Shown here: one piece after another, positions 13,601 through 25,700 of the stretch
Numbering within the stretch: position 1 is the first letter of the stretch
Layout of the letters: every line of letters begins with the position of its first letter
NCBI GenBank assembly: GCA_964019135.1
Contig: OZ025252.1
Span: 46,784,959 to 46,848,958, forward strand
Direction of reading: 5' to 3'
DNA length: 64,000 nt
Source of the DNA: Arenicola marina
Taxonomy: Eukaryota > Annelida > Polychaeta > Arenicolidae
Translations under genes and position numbers: made by a program
The notes under the pieces: generated by a model
What the model was told of the DNA's origin: nothing
The model's database searches: none
The model's input: the letters and a program-made list of their open reading frames with translations, nothing else

Positions 13601-16600
13601 ACAGACAATAAACCGACCAGAAAACATAATAAATTGGAGCGACAACTCATGAATATTCATATAAGACTGGATGAAAAAAATGGCTACACTAGAGTGCACG
13701 AGAGATTGCATTCATCGGTTCTTGTTTCAAAGCCAAGAGACATGGTCGGGAAATTGGTAGACGGAAGCAGAAGCACAATTAGGAGCGCCCACCCTGTACC
13801 AAACGTCATACTTAGGACCAAGGGTCTCAAAACGAGAATGCTTAAAATTGTGACGAAAGTAGTTATTCTAGTTATTTTCAAAACAATTTTTTTCTTGAAA
13901 GTAGATCTTTTCGGATCTAGCGAGTAATATAAACTGCGAGAATAAAAGCGCCTTATGTAGTTTGCCCCACCTCGCCCCCGGCGGCATTGCTGATATGATG
14001 ATAAATCAACGCTAATCGTATGTCCTTCTCTCCCCAGGACCCATTCGTCTCGCGGACGGAGTTCCTGGTCGAACCGGCCGCCTAGAAATCTCCCATGACA
14101 ATCAATGGGGGACGGTTTGTGGCGATGGCTTTTCCAGCGATGAAGCGAAGTAACTTTTTCATTTATATTTTGAAGGCCATCATCAAAGATTTGACACGTA
14201 TTAAAAACAATTCTTAAAAAATCCACTAAAATATCGAATTATAATTTATCAGTGAATAATTAATTTCAGGTGTGACTATTACGAATATATAAATTCGCTT
14301 TTATTTTGTCCTTGTGTTTTACCCTAATCTATTTGCCCATTTCGTGCGCTACATCTTTAAGTGACGGTTTAAGTGACGTAAGACGTCCGTCCTACGCAAG
14401 ATAAACGAACATTGGTGTGTGATATCAAGTCGCGTAACTGTAGCATTAGTCATTATGTTTTAGCCTTCCATTTCCGATATGATCTTCCATAGTGATATAT
14501 TTTTCAGCACGGTGTGTCGCCAGCTGGGTGTCTCAGAGGGCGGATTGGCCTACAGTAACGCCCACTTCGGCCAGGGTTCTGGTCCCATCTTGGCTGACAA
14601 CGTCAACTGTCCGACTGGGGCAAGGAACCTCACGGAGTGCTCGTTCCTTGGTTGGGGAGTCCACAACTGTGGTCATTTTCGGGATGTGGGCGTTATATGT
14701 GATCCACAACAGTTTGAAGGTGAGCTCGCCGTCAGTTTGTGGCACCCGTATTAAATTGTATGTTTGTTTTCATATGCATTCGACAATAAATAGTCGATCG
14801 GTGGGCACAGGACAAGGGAGGAAGGGGTATCACCCCTGCCCCCACCCCCCCGTCCCCTTCCTCCCCCCGGCGCTGTCGCGGACGTCTACACGAAATAAAT
14901 AGCGTCGCATTCAGCGATTTAGGCGATGAGGATACAAAGAATATACTATACACGAAAATAATAAGTAGATCCTCCAGGAAATGCAATATGTGTATGCATT
15001 AAGATACTAAGTAGATCTTGCATGTAAAACATATACACATCAAGATATTAATGGAGACTTTGCAGATAATAGGTATATACATCAAAATGATCAAGTTGAC
15101 ATTCGAGGTTATAAGTCTATGCACCACGATAACAAGTAGACCATGGAGATAACAAGTTTATAACTACATCAACATTATCAATAGACCCTACAGGTACTAA
15201 TTCTACTCATTAATATTACAAGTAGACCCTCCACATGATAAGTTTATACATCATAATATTAACTAGACCTTACATGTAATATGCCTATGCATCAAGATCC
15301 TAAATAGACTCCTCAAATAATAAATCTATAAACAAAATAATAAGTATGCCCTGCTTGTAATAACTTACATTAAGATAATAAAGTACACCGTCCATATTAT
15401 GTTTATACATCAGTAGGCCATCCACGAAAGAAGTCTACATCTTAATACTAGGGCGACCTTCCAGGTACATCAATCTGTACATCAAGATAACAAGTAGATC
15501 CTCCGGGTAATCTGTACATAAATAGAATAATAAGTAGACCCTGGAGGTAATAAATGAATACATCAGCATATTAAGTAAACAGTACATGTAATAAGTCTAT
15601 ACATTAACATTATAAGTAAACCTTCCATGTGTTGGGTTTTATGCAAAAATAAATAGGGGACCTCCCAGGAAATAAATCGATTCATCAAGATAATAAACAG
15701 ATTATACGTAGTAAATTTATAATCTAAGTATTAAATCAGCCTTCCAGCTAGCCAGTCTATACATCAATATGATATAGTAGACCCTCCAGAGAATAAGTCT
15801 CTGACCGAAGTAATAAGTGCACCGTCCAGTCTATACATCAAGATCAGAAGTCAACCCTCCAGGCAGTAGGTATGGTCATCCAGATAATAAGTAGACGCTC
15901 CGGGTAATAAGTCTATGTACCAGAATAATAATTGGACCTTCCAGGCAATAAGCTTATACATCTATATACCAAGTAGACCCTCCACGTAATAAGGCTATGG
16001 ATTAAATTATTAATTCGACCCTCCGGGAAATACGTCTATACATCAATGTAATAATTAGACCATCCAGGTATAATAGTAGTTAATACTACAGTTATAAGAT
16101 AATACCTAGACCCTCCGCCTAGTAAGTCTATGACCAAAACACTAAATAGACCCTCCATGTAATAAGTATGTGCACCAAAATAATATGCACATCTCTCTGA
16201 TAATCAGTCAAGATAATCAGTAGACCTTCAGAGTATTAAATCCTTATTTAAATATAATGATTCGACCCTCTAGATAATGATTTAACCGTGAAGATAATGA
16301 GACAACCATCTAGTTAATAAGTCAGTCCATTTGAGCAATACATAATTGCAATGAGATAATGAGAAGAACCCCTCAGATAACACGTACAACACCAGGGATA
16401 ATAAAGAAATGAACACCTGCACAACATAAAATCATCATCTAATCTAGATGATCACCTAGATGAAGGCGTCCCTCTCGGCTATAATCAGTCGGCCCCCAAG
16501 GGTAAAAATCCCTACGGTTGATAAATAAATCGAAAGCCTAGATAACAATTCGATACACCGATAACAAAACGCCGATTCGATAGTAATAAGCAGACCAAAA

Positions 16601-19600
16601 CGGATCATCGACAGTTTAATGAAATACCGTGGTAAATGATATCGACATAATGTATAGGATGCAATATCTACGTGGATAGCGTCAATTTCTATTGCTGACT
16701 CATGGTTAATAAACGGAGCTTTTGTGATGATGTGTGATGGATGTAGTGTTCTCTAGGGTCAATTCGCCTCGTGGACGGCGTTCCCGATCGGAGCGGTCGT
16801 CTGGAGATCTTCCATAACAACGAGTGGGGCACAGTCTGTGATGACAACTTTGGTAGCAGTGAAGCTAGGTAATCTGTCATGGTATTTGGGCTCAAAACTA
16901 ATTTCGATGATGGATTTGAAACAACTTTGGGCAAGCGAAAGTCATACACATCTTTCTTTTATAGAAAGTTCAATATCACATAATTTGATGGTCTTCCATT
17001 GATTGGATACTCATTATATATTAATGAAATTCCTTCCAGAGCCGTATGCCAAGCATTAGACCTTGTCGGTGTGGTTGTTTCCGTGGCGACACCGCACGGC
17101 CCCGCCGAATTCGGAGAAGGTAATGGAACCATCTGGGCTGGCCACATAGATTGTCCCACTGGATCCACCAACCTCAGCGAATGCACCTTCCCCGGCTGGG
17201 GCGTCCACAACTGTACCCACGGAAACGATGTCGGTGTGAGCTGTCAGGTTTTGGAAGGTATTTATATATTTGCGAGTCTCGTGCGTCGTGCGTTATGCGT
17301 TCTCGAACCCTTCTCTCTTAGTCGTGGTACAGGTATTATCTCAACCGAGCCCTTAAAATATTATGAGAAATTCACCGGAGTTTGCTACCAAATGTGTTGG
17401 AACCTCAACCTTCTTCCATACATGATTTGGACAGGCATACATAGGTGAACAGAACACCCCTCATGTTACAGTTGCCCTGCATATTTATACTTTAGAACCT
17501 CCGTGAACCACCCCGGACTAAATTTGGAGTATTACTTAATTCCCGACTGTATAATATCTTGTGCAGGCCCTCTCCGGCTCGTTGACGGTGTCCCAGGGGT
17601 GAGCGGGCGCGTGGAGATCTTCCATGGCAACCAGTGGGGCACTTTCTGCCAACGCTACTTCGGGTCAAACGAAGCCAAGTAAGTCATGTTAAACTTCCTG
17701 GAAATTATAATGAAATGTCTGGATATAGTACTACAATTGTTAAGCATTAAAAATTTCCCTACTAATATAGTGAGGTTGAGGCCTGGAATTGCTCCGTCCG
17801 TTCTAACGAAGGCACTCCAAATAATACATTAGGGCATAGACAGCGAACTTCTAATTTGCATATCATTCGATATTTTCCCAAAACGATCTGACCTTAACAC
17901 AATGACAAGACAAATGTTCTATTGCTTCCATGTTGTCACATAATCTACACTGTGCCATATTACTTAATTTCCATTTAGCCAGGTTGTACCCGCAGGCAAC
18001 AATTTATTATATTTAAAGCCTGACATTGGACGTTTTTGTAACCTTGTGTTTCTAGTAATTTGCAGTGGTAGAGAAAAAAATGTTATAAAGTCAGCATCAT
18101 GAAGGTAAGGGAACTGTTCAATCCATTTCGCGATGTAGGCAGGAGGCTTCGGATAGCCCTGTCACATGGCCCACGGCCGCATGGCCAACCGGAAACTTCG
18201 GTCCGCCATGCGGCCGCTGGGCCATGTCACAGGGCTAGGCTTCGGATATCTCGCTATTAAACATTCATGCACCCACCGGTTTGATAACTCGGCTAACAGT
18301 TGTCCATTACACATCATTTTACCTCGTGGGATTGAAGCTTTAATCACTAAGTTGTCTGTTCCCATTATATGGCGATATTTGTTCAGCCAGGGTTTTGGTA
18401 TCGCGTGAATAAGACTAATTGTTTCACATTTCACTTTCAGCCGTCAGCTCTAATCCGACTGGGCAGTAAGTCTGAGATTAAACCATATGATAAAAATAAT
18501 GATAGCCTCGATCGTGCAACGGCAAAAGAACTAGCTGCTTTAAATGAAGAGTATAAACAATGATTATATGCATTACTTTTCAGTGCAGTATGCCGACAGT
18601 TGGGCTTCTCCGAAGGGGGGACTGAGTTCTACAATGCTCACTTCGGCCTGGGCCCCGATCCTGTTTGGGTTGACTACATGAACTGTCCCTCTGCAGCCGA
18701 GAATATCAGCCAGTGCACATTCAGCGGTTGGGGCGTCAGCTCCTGTAGTCACTATAGCGATGTTGGCGTTATGTGTGATCCACAGTTCTTCGACGGTAAG
18801 TCCCCCACGAGGCTACATGGAGCGATATGCCATTACTTTATATATGGTGTTGTCAGAGCCCAAATCAACATAAGTCAAGTTGAAATTCGTTTCTTTATCC
18901 AAGTATTTGGCAATATGCAAACGACGATTATGACAGGGTAACGTGCGGCCAAGTGGTGTGTCGTAGGGACCTACCACGTATGTACTGGGATAACCCTACC
19001 CCCCGGTTTTCTCTATTGTGGTTTTCTTTGTGGGCACATGTCGGTTACCTAGCCATAGGAATTCTACTCAGTCAACAAACAAACAGGCATCAAATAAGAC
19101 TATAAATGTTAGTCAATTAATGGCAAATTTGTTGCATAGACCTAAAGTGGTGTTATCATAGCAGGCACAATACAGGAACCAGACGTATACCAGATTATCT
19201 ACCGGTTCATATACCGGATCAAAAATATACCGGCCTATTTATATATCGGATTATACCGGAAGTATGTTGAATACCAGATTAATAATATACCTGACTATAT
19301 ATACCGGTTTTAATATGGATAGGTGCTACCTAGGAGGGGGGGGGGGCCTGAATAGAATTTCGAGACCAAGGGGTCTATTATTGTGTTGACGACCAGGGGG
19401 TGGGGGGAGGGGGGCACAGAGTTTGAAAACGTGCCCCCTCCCCTCCCCCACCCTGGACGCGCCCATGTGGTAGGTCGATCAGAATTATCCTTCATACGCG
19501 ACAATTGAAATGAATCTAATCAAAAATAAATTCGCAGTTTGGCATCTCATATACCATTGTTTCGCATTTACTGTGCCACTGGTATTATACCTGACGAATG

Positions 19601-22600
19601 CAATTGAGTTTGATTAATATGAAGCCATATTACTTTAGAACTATATTTTCGACTGAGGTCGAGGTCAAAGGCGTGAAGCGTTTTGACCTTTTTGTAATTC
19701 TGTATCGAAATATCGAAAATTCAATATTCAATCTAAAAAACCCTCTAAAACCATTCGTGACGCCAGGACTGTTGGGGTTAGCCGTGACGTGGGCGATGAC
19801 GTGGGGCAGAAGTGACGTGAGGAACGAGCTCCCTCTGCCGGGCAGAGTGGTTGTAGGTGCATACAAATCTTCAACTTCTAAACTTTCCGAACTTTCTTAC
19901 AAAAAGACTCTCCACTGGAAGTAGGTAGATCTACGTAGCTAAGTAGCGCCATCTCCATATGAAAACATCTTACACCCCCCCCCCCCCAACCCCCCCTGGC
20001 GACTGCACTCGTAAATATGCTAATTAAGCCGAGACGTTTTTGGTCGCTGGCGTTGGCGTTGGGGCTCAGTTTTTAACACGAAGGAATGAAGTGGCTGGAT
20101 CCCGGGCCTGCCTGCGTGGTCGTTCAGCCGGGCAGGTGAGTATCGGCCAATGGGGGCGCACGCGCCTCAACAATAATATAGCCGTTAGTGGTATTATAAG
20201 ACATGGCCCTGAATTCAACTAACCGATGAAAGTTATAAACATTTCACCTTGACCCCCGACTAACTTACCCCTATTATTTTACATGGTTGTTCACACACCT
20301 TTCATGGTCATCTGTGATTGCCATAAAATAATTATTTGCACACATATCTGCCATTATCACCGCAGGACCCATTCGCCTAGTGGACGGCGTTCCTGGTCGG
20401 AGCGGTCGTCTGGAGGTCTTCCATGACAACGAGTGGGGCACAGTATGCGACCACCGCTTCGGGGACTTCGAAGCAAAGTACGTGGGCCCATTGTACGGAG
20501 GTTGAATGACTGAATGAGTGCGAAATGTCAATCTTATTGACGACATACATTGTGCAATGAGTGTTCCAAATACAGGCGGTTGGTCAGGTAGGGAGTCATT
20601 ATTCATTAACGTCAAATTTATTACGGTTTACCACTTGTATAAGCCAGTCAATTGTGTTCCAGTGCGGTGTGCCGACACTTAGGCTTTGCCGGTGTAGCCG
20701 TGCCACGCTATAACACCACGTTCGGAGAAGGCAACGGAACCATCTGGGCTGAAGGCATAGAGTGTCTCAATGGCGCCTCAGATTTCAGTCATTGCTTGTT
20801 CCCGGGCTGGGGCGTCCACAACTGTACCCATGAAGAAGATGTGGGCGTCAGCTGTGATGTGTTAGAAGGTAAGGCTGATTGACAGATTCGGGATGTGCGG
20901 GATCGGAGGTATGGTAGGGAAGTTGGGGAGGGGGAGGGGGTCCACATGACTTAGCTTCTCCTGTACTTACGGTTCTCTGCTTCCGGTGTTCGGTCTGTCT
21001 GCTTTCGCTTTCAGTATCGAATGTTTTGCCTGTTGGTTAATCTTTTCTCTTCATCTAAATGAAAGCGATGCGATGTAATTTTGTGTCAGCATTGGTGATA
21101 TCATTGATTTCTATGACTGGCGTATGTTCATTTGTCAAGGCTCTCCAGGAGATATCCGCCTTGTTGGGGACGTTCCCGGTAGGAGCGGTCGTCTGGAGAT
21201 TTTCCACGATGATGAATGGGGTACTGTTTGCCGCAACAACTTCGGCACAAATGAAGCCAAGTGAGCTAAACCTGCGTTTTATTTACTTCACATATCTGAT
21301 CCTCCTGCCTGGTTCGTTAGCGATAACCCTGATAACAAAACAAACATATGGTCGCTTAACTGTCGTGTCAATTATAATTGCTACGAAAACGATCGTTTAC
21401 GTGAATGATTGATACAAATAACGAGTCACGGTTACTTAATACAACCAATTACTCAGTACATGTGCCAATTTTCAGTTCAATTTAATTTTAATTTAATACC
21501 AGCGGAGTGTCGTTAAGGCAGAGAGTGACGGATCGAAGTTACTAGAAGGGGTATCCAATGGAGCCAACCTGCCATTGTATATTTTAAGCAATCCATGATT
21601 CCACTTATTTCCAGGGCGGTGTGCCAACAACTTGGACTTGCTGGTGCCGCCATACCACAATGCTGCGCAACGTTCGGTGAAGGCAACGGAACTATCTGGG
21701 CTGACAACATAGACTGTCCATATGCTGCAGCAAACCTCAGCCAGTGCAGTTTCCGGGGCTGGGGTGTCCATAGTTGTACCCACGCAGATGATATGGGCGT
21801 GACTTGCCTTGTCTTGGAAGGTGCAGCTGCCCTTGTTGTATAACCAATGTATCGCCAAGAGCGCCTTAACGTCCATAGCGTCCAAGCGTCAAAAGTATCT
21901 TAACGTCAACGGCTTACAAACGTACTAGGGCCAAGGGCCTCTAAATGTAAAAGAACATTCAAACAACGTGGAAGATGGCTTTCTAACGTCGAAGACGTCT
22001 TAACGTCAAACGTGCCCTAACGTCAAATATGTACGAAAGTCAATGGCGTCCTAGCGTCATCAGCGTCTTAACGTCAAAGACGTCTTAACGTCAAAGACGT
22101 CTTAACGTCAAAGACGTCTTAACGTCAAAGACGTCTTAACGTCAAAGACGTCTTAACCGCAAAGACGTCTTAACGTCAAAGACGTCTTAACGTCAAAGAT
22201 TTGCTTACGTCTTAACGTCTTATTCAAGTCGAGGATGTCTTAACGTCCAGGACGTATTGACGGCAAATGCATCTTAACAAAACATTGGCAAACATTAATC
22301 CAACTGACCGCTTATAATGGATTAATATAGCAAAATGATGCCTATGTGTAAGGTATACAAGAGTAGTGGAGGTTAAGTAAGGGTTAAGATGCCATACTAC
22401 AATGAGGAAATGTGCACTCTAAATCTGTTCTCTGTCCAGGGTCCATTCGCCTCGAAGACGGAATTCCTGGTTTTAGCGGGCGCCTTGAGATCCTGCATGG
22501 CGGACAGTGGGGCACAGTTTGTGACGATTATTTCGACGAAACTGAAGCAAGGTACTTACTTGATTCATATTTGAATGAAATTTTAGATGACTTTAAAGAC

Positions 22601-22688
22601 GCAATTGCATCTTGTTGGAGTCTGCCTCACTGTCATCGTGTTGGCGTCGGCCCACTCTGCCCTCTTCCTTTGTACTTTTGTAATTGGA

Positions 22689-22725
<37 letters not shown>

Positions 22726-25700
22726 TTTATAATATGGAAGTCATATGATATAAAAGTGACCGGTAAAAACATATGTCCGTTATTTAATCGCCGTATGTTT
22801 GATCTACCAAGAACATTACGATGTTAAGTAAAAATATAAATAGCTCCGGAAACCACATATTATCTATTTAGTCATAACCAGTTAACTACTAATGCGGTTA
22901 CTCTGGTTCAGCACGGTTTGCCGACAGCTAGGCTTGCCAGAGGGCGGTGTGGCGTACCACTACGCCTACTTCGGCCCGGGTTCAGGTCCCATCTGGGCTG
23001 ACAACGTCAACTGTCCGACTGGGGCGACCAACCTCACTGAGTGCTCGTTCCGTGGTTGGGGCGTCCACAACTGTGGGCATTATGAGGATGTGGGCGTCAG
23101 CTGTCTGTCTGGTGGAACTGTCGCCGCCTGGCCGGTGACCGCCACAAGCACCACAACGACGGACACCACAACAATGGACATCACAACGATGGACACCACA
23201 ACAATGGACATCACAACGATGGACACCACAACGATGGACACCACAACGATGGACATCACAACGATGGACACCACAACGATGGCCACCACAACGATGGACA
23301 TCACAACGATGGACACCACAACGATGGCTACCACAACGATGGACACCACAAAGATGGATACCACAACGATGGCCACCACAACAATGGACATCACAACGAT
23401 GGACACGACAACGATGGATACCACATCGATGGCTACCACAACAATGGACATCACAACGATGGACACCACAAAGATGGCCACCAAAACAATGGACATCACA
23501 AAGATGGACACCACAACGATGGACACCACAACGATGGACACCACAACGATTGACACCACAACGGGTTTTCCAGGTCAGCTAATTTCTCACTGCGGCTAAC
23601 ATGTTGCCAAGCAGGAACAACGATTCTTGGAGACATTTGTGTTATTCTTGAAGGCGACAGTATTTAATAGAAACCAGCGGCTAATCGTAAGTTACGTCAT
23701 TATTACCTTAATATGTCGCGTAGTATTTCTTGCGTTTGACTCTGAATGAACACGTGTTGTTTCTTCTGGAGACATTAGTAAACATGCTCTTTAAATACTA
23801 CAGCAATATCTCGCTCCGTTTGTGCCATATGTTTATTGATTTCTTTCAGATTACACAACAAGTTCTCAAACTGGTAAGTATCACAACTTAATGAATTGTG
23901 AAATGTTACTAACGTTGGTTACTCTGATTTGCAATGATTGCAAATCACAGTTTTTAATACTACCATTTAGTTTGAGTGACTTTACGAATACCGGAGATAA
24001 ATATTCGTTTTTTTATTGATTTTTATAAGCCTTACATAAACTCAAAGTGACCGAAAATAAATTTTCCTTGAATTAATAAATTGATGTGTTTACAATTTGT
24101 GTGGGTATGAGAAAAATGATATCGAGTTTGTTGCATATAATGTCACAATGTACTTATCTCCCGAGGTATAATTGCTTAAACTGACAATATATCATTTCCA
24201 TCCATCTGTATCACAACTCTATGCAGGGGATAAGTTCCCGGCCAGTGCCGCAAAACGAATGCTCCATTGTTTTCTTATGGCGCTCCTTCCAACCAGTCCA
24301 AATGTGAGCCAATACCATATCACTGCTTTTCTGTCCGGTTATGCTAACGAAAGCACCAATGCTTGATTACAGATACACCCATGTGTGGCAACGGAATATG
24401 CGGTCACATCTGTAACAGCACCAACTCCGACTACACGTGTTCGTGTTACGATGGTTCCATCCTGGAGATGAACAATGCGACTTGTCGGGGTAACTTTCAG
24501 TTTTACTGCAGTCATTACCAACGCCAGAGTGCCTGATACTGTACTGCCCCGCTACATGCCGTGATGCGGAGTTGTAGGGGAGTCTTATCATCATACGCTA
24601 TGGCGTCGCGCAGTTGGTAACCAAACTGATTTGCAGATCAACAGGTCATTGTTCTACTAGATTCCTTTACCTATTTTAGTTTTTATTGGCGCAAAAGGGT
24701 TTCATATCATTCACTCTACGGAAGCCTCCTGTCAATGTCACGTAATGTGTGTCGATTCCTGTCAAGTGAATTTGCAATCACTTAAAATCTCACTTATTGT
24801 ATCCAGATCCGTGTCCAGCCGGGACTTCCGTCACGGGAGACACGTGCGTCCCTTGTCCACACGGACAATACCAACAGTATCGCGAGAAGCCTCAATGTGA
24901 CTCTTGTCCTAAAGGCTACAACACGTCAGACACCGGCTCCACGTCATCCAGCCAGTGCAGGAGTGAGTACGCTGAGACCTACGTCTTACCGTAAATAGCA
25001 GTATGGAAGCCGTGGCGTATTCGGGATGGGGGGACCAGGTTATCTCATTCACTCCCCGCTCCACAAGATGAAATAATGTCACCCCCCTTCACGACGATCC
25101 GTCACCTGCCTACCCCCTCCTTCCCCATGCTGCCTCCGATTGTCAGTTTATTTCAACCTACACCCCCGCCCCCCCCCCCCCTGCCCTAATTCCCGGGAGC
25201 CGCGTATGGGAAGTATGTCTTGTTAAATAGAACGTCTACTGACACAGACAGATTGTGCAACGGAATTATCAGCAAATTCAGGGATGTCCTTCCTATAAGA
25301 TTAACACCTGAATATGTTTAATCTAGATATCGTCAATTGTACCTAAACATCGTTGTTTGGCAGCTCTCTGTGACTTGGCCTTCGGTGAGTGTGAGAACGA
25401 AGCCCGGTGTGTGGACGATGGAGGACGGCCCTCGTGTGACTGCGGAGAGACCGGATTCACTGGACAGACGTGCGTCACAGGTAGGCAGAACTACTCCATG
25501 AACACTTCCCACGGGTTGCTTTACCGTATGCAGAGGCGATATGTGGCCATTGGTAGCGACAGTTGTCATATCACCAGGGACGCGACAGATTGAGGCACAT
25601 ATATATGACCCTTCGCCTCGACAATACATACACTATGAACAATGTATTTTCATGTCGTGTGTGGAGTCGACACATTCAAGCCATTCTTACAATGGTACGG

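Noticed and set aside
13684..14226. Minus-strand open frame of 180 codons
   Set aside because: It overlaps SRCR exon 14038-14149 in antisense and shows no domain.
15000..16440. CRISPR-like array
   Set aside because: Repeats are degenerate, of variable length and without unique spacers. This is a minisatellite in an animal intron.
23080..23559. Minus-strand open frame of 159 codons opposite the stalk
   Set aside because: It is the mirror of the 15-bp coding repeat, giving only a Val/Ser/Ile repeat. The plus strand has splice sites and domain continuity.
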